64,000 bases of DNA from Duganella sp. SG902 (GCF_013376005.1 NZ_JABMJK010000017.1:1-64000); one strand, 5' to 3'. Positions 7,195 through 16,407 are shown, counted from the stretch's first letter. Program-made: numbers and translations. The notes: generated by a model from the letters alone, not told the origin.

Positions 7195-8109
7195 CTAAAA
7201 GTTGATATAAAACTGCTCGCTGTTCAGCAGGCGTTCGACAGCGAAATCGATGAAGCGGCGCACGCGTGCAGGCATGTCGGTGCGCTGCGGAAAGTAGAGG
7301 TAGAAGCCCATGCGCGCGCTGACAAACTCCGTCAGCACCGGCTTCAGCTTGCCGGCGCGGATGGCGGCGCTGGCGTTGATGCTGTCGATCTGGCCGATGC
7401 CCATGCCGGACAGCACGGCGTGCATTTCGGTGTCCGGGTCGTTGCTGAGCAGGACGGGCTGGACGTGGTGGAACACGGTGCCGCCATCGATCTCGAATTC
7501 CCACGCCATCGGCTTGCCGCTGCCCGGCTGGCGGTAGGCGGTGCAGCGGTGCGATGCCAGATCCACCAGCGTGCGCGGCGTGCCGTGGCGCTTCAGATAC
7601 GCCGGCGTGGCGCAGACGATTTGCTGCACCGGGAACAGACGGCGGCTGACGATTTGCGCGTCGGGCGGATTGCCGCCCCGAAAACCGACATCGATGCGAT
7701 CGTGCACCAGGTCGGCAAAGCCATCCTCCTGGATCAGGTCGATCTGAATGTTGGGATACTGCTGCTGAAACTCCGCCAGCAGCGGCATCAGCACGCGGCG
7801 GCCGATGGAGCCGGATGCGGCAACCCGTATCAATCCTTCGTCCTCGCGCGCGGCGTTGCGCGCACGGGCCAGCGCGCCGACCACGCCATCCAGACCGGGC
7901 TTGATGGATTCCAGCAAGCGCTGGCCCTCCTCCGTCAACGAACTGTTGCGGGTGGTGCGATGGAACAAGCGCACGCCAAGGTGCTGCTCGAACTGTCGGA
8001 TGGTCTTGCTGACCGCCTGCGGCGTAGTGCCCTGCGCTTCCGCGACCTTGTTGAAACTGCCCAGTTCGGCAGCGCGGATAAAGGTCGAGATGGCGCGCAG
8101 CTCATCCAT
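7195..8109 (-). CDS. LysR-family transcriptional regulator
   Basis: A 304-residue LysR regulator of the CrgA/AaeR-like group. The HTH lies at residues 1-60 (MDELRAISTFIRAAELGSF, TPQAVSKTIRQFEQHLGVRL), followed by an effector domain with DVGFRGGNPPDAQIVSRRL, close to regulators of quinone or aromatic-stress oxidoreductases. The ATG overlaps the yaiI stop codon (ATGGATGA), which suggests translational coupling. The SDR gene downstream is the likely regulated partner. Confidence 0.9.
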   Translation of the reverse strand: MDELRAISTFIRAAELGSFNKVAEAQGTTPQAVSKTIRQFEQHLGVRLFHRTTRNSSLTEEGQRLLESIKPGLDGVVGALARARNAAREDEGLIRVAASGSIGRRVLMPLLAEFQQQYPNIQIDLIQEDGFADLVHDRIDVGFRGGNPPDAQIVSRRLFPVQQIVCATPAYLKRHGTPRTLVDLASHRCTAYRQPGSGKPMAWEFEIDGGTVFHHVQPVLLSNDPDTEMHAVLSGMGIGQIDSINASAAIRAGKLKPVLTEFVSARMGFYLYFPQRTDMPARVRRFIDFAVERLLNSEQFYINF

Positions 8110-8554
8110 GTTTGCGCTTGGCCAGATGGCGGTCCAGGCTGTTGGCGAAATGCTGACGGTCGGCCTGGCTAAAGGCGGCCGGCCCGCCGGTATCGACACC
8201 GCTGCCGCGCAATTCGTCCATGAAAGCGCGCATGGTCAGCATTTGGGCGATATTGTCGTTGGTGTAGAACTCGCCACGCGGATTCAACGCGTGGCCGCCC
8301 TTTTTCAGCACGTCGGACGCCAGCGGAATATCGCCGGTGACGACCAGGTCGCCCGGTTCCAGCAGGCGCACGATTTCCTTGTCGGCCACGTCGGCGCCGG
8401 ACGGCACTTGCACCGCCCGGATGAAGCGCGATGGCGGCACGCGCAGCAACTGATTGGCCACCAGCGTGACCTGCATCTGCACGCGATCGGCCACGCGGTA
8501 GAGAATGTCCTTGATAACGGCCGGACAGGCGTCCGCGTCGACCCAGATCTGCAT
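8102..8554 (-). CDS. YaiI/YqxD family (DUF188) protein
   Basis: A 150-residue member of the YaiI/YqxD family, recognised by MQIWVDADACPAVIKDIL at the start and by the GDIPLASDVLKKG segment. The fold is PIN/NYN-like with conserved aspartates, so a nuclease role has been suggested for the family but not shown. The start codon overlaps the ruvB stop (TAATG), implying coupling to ruvB. Confidence 0.85.
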   Translation of the reverse strand: MQIWVDADACPAVIKDILYRVADRVQMQVTLVANQLLRVPPSRFIRAVQVPSGADVADKEIVRLLEPGDLVVTGDIPLASDVLKKGGHALNPRGEFYTNDNIAQMLTMRAFMDELRGSGVDTGGPAAFSQADRQHFANSLDRHLAKRKHG

Positions 8555-9612
8555 TACAGATCGCTCCACAACTCGCCGTTCGGATTCGTGCGCGGCGGGT
8601 TGACGCCGAAGTGCTTATAGGCGGCAGGCGTGGCCACGCGGCCGCGCGGCGTGCGCTGCAGGAAGCCTTGCTGGATCAGGTAGGGTTCCAGCACATCCTC
8701 GATGGTGTCGGCGGCTTCGCCGATCGCCGCCGCCAGATTGCCGATGCCGACCGGGCCGCCGCCGAATTTGTACAGCACCGCTTCCAGCAGCTTGCGGTCC
8801 ATGACGTCGAAGCCGACGGTGTCGACATCCAGCATCACCAGCGCGGCATCGGCCACGGACTTGGTGATTTCGCCATTGCTCTTCACTTCCGCGTAATCGC
8901 GCACGCGGCGTAGCAGGCGGTTGGCGATACGGGGCGTGCCGCGTGCGCGGCGGGCGATCTCGTGCGCGCCTTCCTGGTCGATATGCGCTTTCAGCAAAGC
9001 GGCGCTGCGCGTCACGATCTGCGTCAGTTCGGTGGTGTTGTAGAACTCAAGGCGGGCGACGATGCCGAAGCGGTCGCGCAGCGGGTTGGTCAGCATGCCG
9101 GCGCGCGTGGTGGCGCCGACCAGCGTGAATGGCTGCAGATCCAGCTTGACCGAGCGCGCGGCCGGGCCTTCACCGATCATGATGTCGATCTGGTAGTCCT
9201 CCAGCGCCGGGTACAGAATCTCCTCCACCACCGGCGACAGGCGGTGGATTTCGTCAATGAACAGGACGTCGTTGGCTTCCAGGTTGGTCAGGATGGCGGC
9301 CAGGTCGCCCGGACGCTCCAGCACCGGGCCGGAGGTCTGGCGCAGGTTGACGCCCATCTCGCGCGCGATGATGTTGGCCAGCGTGGTTTTACCGAGGCCC
9401 GGCGGGCCGAACAGCAGGGTGTGATCCAGCGCCTCGCTGCGCTTGCGGGCGGCGGAGATGAAAATCTCCAGCTGGTCGCGGATCTTGGCCTGCCCGACAT
9501 ATTCATCGAGGTGCTTGGGACGCAGCGCGCGTTCGATCGCCTCTTCGTTGGGAGAGGACGGCGCCGCATCGATGATGCGCTGCTCGGTAAAATTGTCGGT
9601 CTGTATGCTCAT
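8554..9612 (-). CDS. ruvB: Holliday junction branch migration ATPase RuvB
   Basis: A 352-residue AAA+ motor that drives branch migration of Holliday junctions as a hexamer with RuvA, preparing them for RuvC. Walker A is GPPGLGKTT (69-77) and Walker B is FIDEIHRL near residue 120. The arginine-finger region GATTRAGMLTNPLRDRFG is present, and the C-terminal winged helix ends with RTPRGRVATPAAYKHFG. Length is normal. Unusually for the group, ruvB is separated from ruvA by an aldehyde dehydrogenase gene and a repeat element, so it probably has its own promoter upstream of 9612. Confidence 0.97.
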   Translation of the reverse strand: MSIQTDNFTEQRIIDAAPSSPNEEAIERALRPKHLDEYVGQAKIRDQLEIFISAARKRSEALDHTLLFGPPGLGKTTLANIIAREMGVNLRQTSGPVLERPGDLAAILTNLEANDVLFIDEIHRLSPVVEEILYPALEDYQIDIMIGEGPAARSVKLDLQPFTLVGATTRAGMLTNPLRDRFGIVARLEFYNTTELTQIVTRSAALLKAHIDQEGAHEIARRARGTPRIANRLLRRVRDYAEVKSNGEITKSVADAALVMLDVDTVGFDVMDRKLLEAVLYKFGGGPVGIGNLAAAIGEAADTIEDVLEPYLIQQGFLQRTPRGRVATPAAYKHFGVNPPRTNPNGELWSDL

Positions 9613-9652
9613 ACAGTTATTTTACCCTGCCTCGGCCATCAACTGGCCGGCG

Positions 9653-11104
9653 TTACTGGATGCCGAGGCAGATGTACTTCACCACCAGGTAATCGTCGAT
9701 GCCATACTTCGAGCCCTCGCGGCCGATGCCGGACTGCTTGACCCCGCCGAATGGCGCCGCTTCGGTCGAGATAATGCCGGTGTTGACGCCGACCATGCCG
9801 CATTCCAGCGCCTCCGCCACGCGCCACACGCGGCCGATATCACGCGAATAGAAATAGCTAGCGAGGCCGAATTCGGTGGCATTGGCTTGCTGGATCACCT
9901 CGGCTTCGGTGTGGAAACGGAACAACGGCGCCAGCGGGCCGAAGGTTTCTTCCGTGGCCACCTGCATCTCCTGGGTGACGTCGGCCAGCACGGTCGGCTG
10001 GAAGAACGAGCCGCCCAGCGCATGGCGCGCGCCGCCGGTGATCAGCCTGGCGCCTTTGTCCAACGCGTCAGCAACGTGTGCTTCCACCTTGCGTACGGCC
10101 TTCTCGTCGATCAGCGGGCCTTGCGTGACGCCCGGCTCCATGCCGTTGCCAACCTTGAGTCCATTGACCGCGTCGGCCAGCTTGGCGGCGAAGGCATCGT
10201 ACACGCCATCCTGCACGTAGATGCGGTTGGCGCAGACGCAGGTCTGGCCGGTATTGCGGAACTTGGACGCCAATGCGCCCTGCACCGCCGCATCCAGATC
10301 GGCATCGTCAAACACAATGAACGGCGCGTTGCCGCCCAATTCCAGCGAGATTTTCTTGACCGTCGGCGCGCACTGCTCCATCAGCAGCTTGCCGATGGCG
10401 GTGGAACCGGTGAAGCTCAGCTTGCGAACCACGGGATTGGCGCACAGTTCGCCGCCAATGGCGCGGGCGTCGCCGGTGACCACATTCAGCAAGCCATTCG
10501 GCAGGCCGGCGCGCAGGGCCAGCTCGGCCAGCGCCAGCGCCGTGAATGGCGTGGCCTCGGCCGGCTTGACCACGATCGGGCAACCGGCGGCCAGCGCCGG
10601 GCCGACCTTGCGGGTAATCATCGCCGCCGGGAAGTTCCATGGCGTGATGGCGGCGCACACGCCGATCGCCTCCTTGGTCACCACGATACGGCGGTCCTCC
10701 CATGGCGACGGCAAGGTGTCGCCGGCCACGCGCTTGGCTTCTTCGGCAAACCATTCGATAAAAGAGGCGGCGTAGGCGATTTCGCCGGTGGACTCGGCCA
10801 GCGGCTTGCCCTGCTCGGCGGTCATGATGGCGGCCAGGTCATCGGTATTGGCGATAATCAGGTCGAACCACTTGCGCAGCACCGTGCTGCGGGCCTTGCC
10901 GGTCCTGGCCTTCCAGCCGGCCCAGGCGCGGTCGGCGGCGGCGATGGCGCGTTGGGTGTCTTCGACGCCCATCTTGGGCACCGTGCCGATCAGAGCGCCC
11001 GTGGCCGGGTTCACCACCTCTAACGTGCGACCGTCCTGTGCGTCGCAGAAGACGCCGTCGATAAAGGCTTGCTGCTTGAGCAGGCTGCTGTCTTTCAATT
11101 GCAT
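9653..11104 (-). CDS. gabD: NAD(P)-dependent succinate-semialdehyde dehydrogenase
   Basis: A 483-residue aldehyde dehydrogenase of the GabD group, oxidising succinate semialdehyde to succinate (GABA and related catabolism). Catalytic residues are visible: Glu in LELGGNAPFIVFDDADLD and Cys in FRNTGQTCVCANRIYV. The cofactor segment ITPWNFPAAMITRK and the C-terminal FGGVKQSGIGREGSKYGI are typical. The ATG at 11104 follows AAGGAGGA. There is no gabT or transporter beside it. It sits between ruvA and ruvB, which are normally adjacent, so it looks like a later insertion into the ruv operon. Confidence 0.9.
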   Translation of the reverse strand: MQLKDSSLLKQQAFIDGVFCDAQDGRTLEVVNPATGALIGTVPKMGVEDTQRAIAAADRAWAGWKARTGKARSTVLRKWFDLIIANTDDLAAIMTAEQGKPLAESTGEIAYAASFIEWFAEEAKRVAGDTLPSPWEDRRIVVTKEAIGVCAAITPWNFPAAMITRKVGPALAAGCPIVVKPAEATPFTALALAELALRAGLPNGLLNVVTGDARAIGGELCANPVVRKLSFTGSTAIGKLLMEQCAPTVKKISLELGGNAPFIVFDDADLDAAVQGALASKFRNTGQTCVCANRIYVQDGVYDAFAAKLADAVNGLKVGNGMEPGVTQGPLIDEKAVRKVEAHVADALDKGARLITGGARHALGGSFFQPTVLADVTQEMQVATEETFGPLAPLFRFHTEAEVIQQANATEFGLASYFYSRDIGRVWRVAEALECGMVGVNTGIISTEAAPFGGVKQSGIGREGSKYGIDDYLVVKYICLGIQ

Positions 11105-11169
11105 CTTGTCCTCCTTATCAGGCTGCAAATGACCAGCTTAGCGCGGAAAGCCATTTGGAGGCGCGCACG

Positions 11170-11325
11170 AATTCGGGGTCAGCTCTGACATTCGGACACG
11201 CACGCATAACCTTTGAGGAATCTCAATATGCGAAGGACGAGTTGTAACGAGGGCGGTCGTGCGATATCTTGAGGAAGATCAAACTTCGGCGCTGCGTGTC
11301 CGAATGTCAGAGCTGACCCCGAATT
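11170..11325. repeat. 156-bp element with 33-bp terminal inverted repeats (GGGGTCAG-tipped)
   Basis: Bases 11170-11202 and 11293-11325 are perfect inverted repeats beginning AATTCGGGGTCAG and enclosing a 90-base interior that codes for nothing obvious. The right end is one base from the ruvA stop codon. The size, long terminal repeats and absence of a gene fit a MITE or REP-like non-autonomous element. The tips match those of the 144-225 palindrome. In RNA it would fold into a long hairpin and may end ruvCA transcription. Confidence 0.85.
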
Positions 11326-11326
11326 T

Positions 11327-11905
11327 TTAGCCTTTGGAGAGGGCTTTGAGGGCTTGTTTGATGCCGTCGGAGACGCTTGCCCCAGCCGGGACGGTCTTGA
11401 GCGCCAGCAGGGCTTCCTTGTCGGAGTAGCCCAGCGCCAGCAAGGCGTTCAGGATGTCGGATTGCGAGTCCGGTGCGGCGTGCGCACCGCCCGCGCCGAT
11501 GTCCGCGCCCAGCTTGCCTTTCAGCTCGAGCAGCAAGCGTTCGGCGGTTTTTTTGCCGATGCCGGGGACTTTGACCAGACGGCCGGCTTCCTGCAGCGTC
11601 ACCGCCTGCGCCAGGTCGGCAATCGACATGCCGGACAGGATCGACAGCGCCGTGCGCGCGCCCACGCCGGTAATTTTGATCAGCTGGCGGAACACGGCGC
11701 GCTCTTCGGCGTTGCCGAAGCCGTACAGCAGGTGCGCGTCCTCGCGGATGGCCTGGTGGGTGAACAGCACGACTTTTTCGCCCACGCCCGGCAGGTTGTA
11801 GAAGGTGCTCATCGAGACGTCGACCTCATAGCCCACACCACCAACGTCCACCAGCAGTTGCGGTGGATTTTTTTCAAGCAGAATCCCGGAGAGACGTCCG
11901 ATCAT
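11327..11905 (-). CDS. ruvA: Holliday junction DNA helicase subunit RuvA
   Basis: A 192-residue protein that binds four-way junctions as a tetramer and loads RuvB. The N-terminal OB fold (MIGRLSGILLEK...) is followed by two helix-hairpin-helix motifs (TGVGARTALSIL and VPGIGKKTAERLLLELK) and a C-terminal RuvB-contact domain (residues about 145-192, with LLALGYSDKEALLAL). Normal length. It lies 20 bases downstream of ruvC on the same strand and is followed at once by the inverted-repeat element. Confidence 0.97.
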   Translation of the reverse strand: MIGRLSGILLEKNPPQLLVDVGGVGYEVDVSMSTFYNLPGVGEKVVLFTHQAIREDAHLLYGFGNAEERAVFRQLIKITGVGARTALSILSGMSIADLAQAVTLQEAGRLVKVPGIGKKTAERLLLELKGKLGADIGAGGAHAAPDSQSDILNALLALGYSDKEALLALKTVPAGASVSDGIKQALKALSKG

Positions 11906-11925
11906 TTATTTATACCTTTGAGAAG

Positions 11926-12477
11926 TTAGCCGACCAGGCGGCCGCGTTTGATGCGCAAGCCGGCCAGCGGGCCGTTCGCGGTCGCCTTGGTGCCGCCGGC
12001 AATCAGGGTCAGGGTTTCGCGGCTGTGCGCGTGACAGATGGCGATGCCCAGCGCGTCGGCCGCGTCGGTGCCCGGCAGGCCCGGCAGTTGCAGCAGGCGC
12101 GCGACCATGTCCTGCATCTGCGCTTTGACGGCGCGGCCGGTGCCAACCACGGCTTGTTTGATTTGGGTGGGGGAATATTCTGCCACGCTCAGCTCGGCCG
12201 TCACCAGCGCGCAGATCGCCGCGCCGCGCGCCTGCCCCAGCAGCAGGGTTGATTGCGGATTGACGTTGACGAAGACCTGCTCGATCGCCGCGCAGTCCGG
12301 CCCGTACGTGCGCGCCACCTCGCCCACGCCGTCGAGGATCACCTTGAGCCGCGTCGGCAGATCGCCCTCGCCGCTCTTGATGGTGCCCGAGGCGATGTAG
12401 CGCAGCTTGCCGCCCTGCTTTTGTATGACGCCAAAGCCGGTGGTGCGCAAGCCGGGGTCGATGCCGAGAATTATCAT
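11926..12477 (-). CDS. ruvC: Crossover junction endodeoxyribonuclease RuvC
   Basis: A 183-residue Holliday junction resolvase of the RNase H fold. The first catalytic aspartate is in MIILGIDPGLRTTGFG (D7), the glutamate in AAIEQVFVNVNPQ, and the last pair in DAADALGIAICHAHS. The ATG at 12477 is chosen because translation from further upstream would run through the purH terminator hairpin. Its ribosome site is weak. It is first in a ruvC-ruvA pair, separated from purH by a terminator. Confidence 0.95.
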   Translation of the reverse strand: MIILGIDPGLRTTGFGVIQKQGGKLRYIASGTIKSGEGDLPTRLKVILDGVGEVARTYGPDCAAIEQVFVNVNPQSTLLLGQARGAAICALVTAELSVAEYSPTQIKQAVVGTGRAVKAQMQDMVARLLQLPGLPGTDAADALGIAICHAHSRETLTLIAGGTKATANGPLAGLRIKRGRLVG

Positions 12478-12496
12478 TAGGCGATTGTATGCAGTA

Positions 12497-12526
12497 AAGA
12501 AAAAGCCCGCAAGCAATGCGGGCTTT
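12497..12526 (-). terminator. Rho-independent terminator after purH
   Basis: AAAGCCCGC (12502-12510) pairs with GCGGGCTTT (12518-12526) around a 7-base loop. On the minus strand the stem is followed by TTTTTCTTT. It ends purH transcription before ruvC. Confidence 0.85.
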
Positions 12527-12591
12527 CCAGTGCCGAGTGCGGCTGCTAAAACGTGGTCGCAACGACGCCGCGGCCGCGTTTCAGCGACCGA

Positions 12592-14178
12592 TTAGTGGCG
12601 GAAGTGGCGGGTGCCGGTGTAGACCATGACCACGCCGCGCTCGTCGGCGGCGTCGATCACTTCCTGGTCGCGCATCGAGCCGCCCGGATGGATCACGCAG
12701 GTCGCGCCCGCATCGACCACCACATCCAGGCCATCGCGGAACGGGAAGAACGCATCCGACGCCACCACCGAGTTCGCCAACGACAGGCCGGCATTCTGCG
12801 CCTTGATCGAGGCGATGCGCGCCGAGTCGATGCGGCTCATCTGGCCGGCGCCCACGCCCAGCGTCATGTTGTTGCCGCAGAAGACGATGGCGTTCGACTT
12901 CACGTACTTGGCCACGCGCCACGCGAACATCATGTCCTGCAGTTCCTGCTGGGTAGGCTGCTTCTTGCTGACCACGCGCACGTCGGCCAGCAGCACGTTT
13001 TTCGAGTCGGCCGACTGCACCAGCAGGCCGCCGCCCACGCGCTTGAAGTCCATGGCGTTGACGCCATCGCCCAGCGGGATTTCCAGCAGGCGCACGTTCT
13101 GCTTGGCCGACAGGATCTGCTTGGCTTCCGCGGTGAACGACGGTGCGATCAGCACTTCCACGAACAGCTTGGCCAGTTCAGTCGCCGCCGCCGCGTCCAC
13201 TTCCACGTTGAAGGCGATGATGCCGCCGAACGCCGAGGTCGGATCGGTTTGCAGCGCGCGCTTGTAGGCATCGGCCGCGTTGGCGCCCAGCGCCACGCCG
13301 CATGGGTTGGCATGCTTGACGATCACGCAGGCCGCCGACTGGTCGAAGCCGCCCATGCTCTTCACGCATTCCCACGCCGCGTCGGCGTCAGCGATGTTAT
13401 TGAACGACAGTTCCTTGCCTTGCAGCTGCTTGTAGTTGGCCAGCGCGCCCGGGGTGGCCGCGACGTCGCGGTAGAAGGCGGCCGACTGGTGCGGGTTCTC
13501 GCCGTAGCGCATGTCCTGCACTTTTTCAAACGCCACGTTCAGCTTGGCCGGGTAGGCGCTGCGGCTGCCGTGCGCGCGGGTCGCGTCCAGGCTGGTCAGG
13601 TAGTTGGCGATGGCGCCGTCATACTGCGCGGTGTGCGAGTAGACTTTGGTGGCCAGCGTGAAGCGGGTGTCATAGCTGACGTAGCCCGGGGCGTTGTCGG
13701 TGGTTTTCATTTCCGCCAGCACCACGCCGTAGTCGGCCGGGTCGCAGATCACCACCACGTCCTTGTGGTTCTTGGCGGCCGATCGCAGCATGGCCGGGCC
13801 GCCGATGTCGATGTTCTCGATGGCGTCGTCCAGCGTGCAGGTGTCCTTGGCCACTGTGGCCTGGAACGGGTACAGGTTGACCACCACCATGTCGATGGTC
13901 GGGATGTTGTGCTCTTCCAGCTTGGCCACGTGCTCCGGGAAGTCACGGCGGGCCAGGATGCCGCCGTGCACTTTCGGGTGCAGGGTCTTGACGCGGCCAT
14001 CCAGCATCTCCGGGAAACCGGTGTAGTCGGCAACCTCGGTCACGGGCACGCCGTTGTCGGCCAGCAGTTTGGCGGTGCCGCCGGTCGACAGGATGTTGAC
14101 GCCCATGGCGGACAGCGCGCGCGCGAAGTCCAGCACACCGGTTTTGTCGGATACGGAGATGAGAGCTTGTTTAATCAT
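12592..14178 (-). CDS. purH: Bifunctional AICAR formyltransferase/IMP cyclohydrolase PurH
   Basis: A 528-residue enzyme performing the last two steps of IMP synthesis. The N-terminal MGS-like IMP cyclohydrolase domain covers about residues 1-200 (ISVSDKTGV, STGGTAKLL, KTLHPKVHGGIL). The AICAR transformylase domain follows, with RYGENPHQSAAFY, the Lys-His pair of IVKHANPCG, and FFPFRDGLDVV. The start at 14178 (MIKQALISVSDKTG) matches the family; longer versions are not needed. It belongs to the dusB-fis-purH series common in betaproteobacteria. Confidence 0.97.
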   Translation of the reverse strand: MIKQALISVSDKTGVLDFARALSAMGVNILSTGGTAKLLADNGVPVTEVADYTGFPEMLDGRVKTLHPKVHGGILARRDFPEHVAKLEEHNIPTIDMVVVNLYPFQATVAKDTCTLDDAIENIDIGGPAMLRSAAKNHKDVVVICDPADYGVVLAEMKTTDNAPGYVSYDTRFTLATKVYSHTAQYDGAIANYLTSLDATRAHGSRSAYPAKLNVAFEKVQDMRYGENPHQSAAFYRDVAATPGALANYKQLQGKELSFNNIADADAAWECVKSMGGFDQSAACVIVKHANPCGVALGANAADAYKRALQTDPTSAFGGIIAFNVEVDAAAATELAKLFVEVLIAPSFTAEAKQILSAKQNVRLLEIPLGDGVNAMDFKRVGGGLLVQSADSKNVLLADVRVVSKKQPTQQELQDMMFAWRVAKYVKSNAIVFCGNNMTLGVGAGQMSRIDSARIASIKAQNAGLSLANSVVASDAFFPFRDGLDVVVDAGATCVIHPGGSMRDQEVIDAADERGVVMVYTGTRHFRH

Positions 14179-14272
14179 GGCTATGAAAAGACTAGGTGGT
14201 TGAATATTCGGTCGGCCGGCCAACAACAGCGGCCGTCCCCAGCCACTTCATTGCCGGATGGAACAGGCGCTT

Positions 14273-14506
14273 TTACAGCAGGCCGTGCTCTTGCAGTTTC
14301 TTGCGCAAGGTGTTGCGGTTGATGCCCAACATCTGCGCGGCGTGCGACTGGTTGCCGTCGGCACGGGTCATGACCACTTCCAGTATCGGTTTTTCAACGG
14401 TCAGCACTACCATGTCGTAGATGTTCGATGCCTGTTGCTCGCCCAGGTCGTTGAAGTATTCTTCGAGACTTTTCTGGACTACTTCCTGGATACTTTCTTT
14501 GCTCAT
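14273..14506 (-). CDS. fis: Fis-family DNA-binding protein
   Basis: A 77-residue Fis-like nucleoid protein. The C-terminal helix-turn-helix NQSHAAQMLGINRNTLRKKL is the classic Fis signature, preceded by the dimerisation helices. It is shorter at the N-terminus than E. coli Fis (98 residues), as is usual in betaproteobacteria. It lies between dusB and purH on the same strand, as dusB-fis does in many proteobacteria. Confidence 0.93.
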   Translation of the reverse strand: MSKESIQEVVQKSLEEYFNDLGEQQASNIYDMVVLTVEKPILEVVMTRADGNQSHAAQMLGINRNTLRKKLQEHGLL

Positions 14507-14617
14507 TTTTTTATCGTTCGCTATGTAATCTGTTGAAGCTGGCGAATCGTCCCGGCTTGTGGCTGGAAACGTTTACCCTTCTGATAATGTGACTTTTTTA
14601 GTACGCTCTCGTGCCGT

Positions 14618-15640
14618 TCAGGCGGTCTGCAATTCTTCAGCGAGGCGGTATTGTAACCGTTCGCCGTAACTCCACTGCGATTCGAAGAATTGGTCAACGG
14701 CAAGCAATTGTTCCTCAGTGGATTCCAGCAAGTTCATGCGCTGTCGGAATTCCTCGCCGCCCTGCAGGTCGCGCACGTACCAGCCGATGTGCTTGCGGGC
14801 GGTGCGCACGCCGAGGTAGTCGCCGTAGAAGGCGTAGTGGGCGCGCAAATGTTCGTCCATCAGCGCGCGCACCTCGTCCACGTACGGGGCCGGCAGGTGC
14901 TTGCCGGTGCGCAGGTAGTGGTCGATCTCGCGGAAGATCCACGGTCGGCCCTGGGCGGCGCGTCCCACCATGACGGCGTCGGCGCCGGTGTAGTCCAGCA
15001 CGTATCTGGCCTTTTCCGGCGAGGTGATGTCGCCGTTGGCCACCACGGGGATTGAAACCGATTTCTTTACGGCCGCGATGGTGTCGTACTCGGCGTCACC
15101 CTTGTAGCCGTCGGCGCGCGTGCGGCCATGCAGGGTCAGCATGGCGATGCCTGCGTCCTCGGCGATGCGCGCGATCTTCAGCGCGTTCTTGTTTTCGCGA
15201 TCCCAGCCGGTGCGGAATTTCAGCGTGACCGGCACGTCCACCGCCCCCACCACCGCATCGACGATGCGCTTGACCAGTTCCTCGTCCTGCAACAGGGCCG
15301 AACCGCACCAGGCGTTGCAGACTTTCTTGACCGGGCAGCCCATGTTGATGTCGATGATCTGGGCGCCGCGCTCGACGTTGAAGCGGGCGCAGTCGGCCAG
15401 GTCTTGCGGGTCGGCGCCGGCGATCTGCACGGCTTTGGGCTCCATCTCGCCGGTATGGTCGGTGCGGCGCGAGCTCTTTTCCGTGGCCCACAGGCGCGGG
15501 TTGGAAGCCGCCATTTCAGACACCGCGTACCCCGCGCCCAGCTCCTTGCACAGCTGGCGGAAAGGACGATCCGTGACACCCGCCATGGGGGCGACGAAAA
15601 CGTTGTTGCGCAGTAAATGAGGGCCGATTTGCACTGACAA
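14618..15640 (-). CDS. dusB: tRNA-dihydrouridine synthase DusB
   Basis: A 340-residue FMN enzyme reducing uridine in tRNA D-loops. The TIM barrel shows VAPMAGVTDRPFRQL, the catalytic cysteine in NAWCGSALLQD, the KFRTGW segment and FMN-binding NGDITSPEKA and VMVGRAAQGRPWIF. The C-terminal helical tRNA-binding domain spans about residues 245-340. It is upstream of fis with a 111-base gap, the conserved dusB-fis pairing. Confidence 0.96.
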   Translation of the reverse strand: MSVQIGPHLLRNNVFVAPMAGVTDRPFRQLCKELGAGYAVSEMAASNPRLWATEKSSRRTDHTGEMEPKAVQIAGADPQDLADCARFNVERGAQIIDINMGCPVKKVCNAWCGSALLQDEELVKRIVDAVVGAVDVPVTLKFRTGWDRENKNALKIARIAEDAGIAMLTLHGRTRADGYKGDAEYDTIAAVKKSVSIPVVANGDITSPEKARYVLDYTGADAVMVGRAAQGRPWIFREIDHYLRTGKHLPAPYVDEVRALMDEHLRAHYAFYGDYLGVRTARKHIGWYVRDLQGGEEFRQRMNLLESTEEQLLAVDQFFESQWSYGERLQYRLAEELQTA

Positions 15641-15756
15641 TACCTGAATGGGGTAAGAAGGAACCTTCTATTTTAACCGAAGGCCTGCTCAAATAATAAG
15701 CACTATTTTTTATGAATTCGGCAAATGTGCAGTCTTGCCGTTATGAGCGGGGAGGC

Positions 15757-16407
15757 TCAGATGACGTCGTCCATCGCCGCCAGGGCCAGGTGATCGACCT
15801 CGCCCCAGCTGTCCAGCAGCAGTTTGCCATCGGCGACGGTAAACCGGTTGATGCTGGCGTTTTTGACCTGGAAATCGCGCGGGCTGTCGAGCTGGATGCC
15901 GCGCGCGGCGCGGTAGGCGCACTCCAGCACGCCTCCGTGCGCCACCACGGCCACGGTCTGCCCTGGGTGGCGCTCAGCCACGGCATGCAGCCCTTTGATG
16001 GCGCGGTCGTAGAACTGGTGGAAGCTTTCCGCCACGCGCTCGCCGGCCGGCATCACGGCTTCGATATCGCGTGCCTGCCAGCGCGCGAAGTCGTCCGGGT
16101 ACTGCTGCTGGATGTCCTGGTACAGCATGCCTTCGAACACGCCGTAGGCGCGTTCGCGCAGCCCCGGCTCGGTTTGCAGCCGCAGGCCGCTGTGCAGGCT
16201 GGCGACCGCCTGGGCGGTTTGCATGGCGCGCTGCAGATCGCTGGAGACGATGGCGTCCAGCTTCTCGGCGGCCAGCGCGCGTGCCAACGCATTGGCCTGG
16301 CGCTCGCCTTCCGCGTTCAGCGGGATGTCGATGTGGCCTTGCAGGCGGCGCACGGCGTTCCATGCCGTCTCGCCGTGGCGGATCAGCAAAATAGTGGTTG
16401 GATTCAT
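15757..16407 (-). CDS. Histidine phosphatase family protein (GpmB-like)
   Basis: A 216-residue member of the phosphoglycerate-mutase-like superfamily. The phosphohistidine motif is LLIRHGETAWNA near the start, and the second histidine is in VVAHGGVLECAYR. Length and motifs fit broad-specificity phosphatases (GpmB/CobC-like) rather than a glycolytic mutase. The start codon overlaps the stop of the PEBP gene (ATGA), and the gene ends the tyrS-dtd-PEBP series, so the four are likely co-transcribed. Substrate unknown. Confidence 0.88.
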   Translation of the reverse strand: MNPTTILLIRHGETAWNAVRRLQGHIDIPLNAEGERQANALARALAAEKLDAIVSSDLQRAMQTAQAVASLHSGLRLQTEPGLRERAYGVFEGMLYQDIQQQYPDDFARWQARDIEAVMPAGERVAESFHQFYDRAIKGLHAVAERHPGQTVAVVAHGGVLECAYRAARGIQLDSPRDFQVKNASINRFTVADGKLLLDSWGEVDHLALAAMDDVI

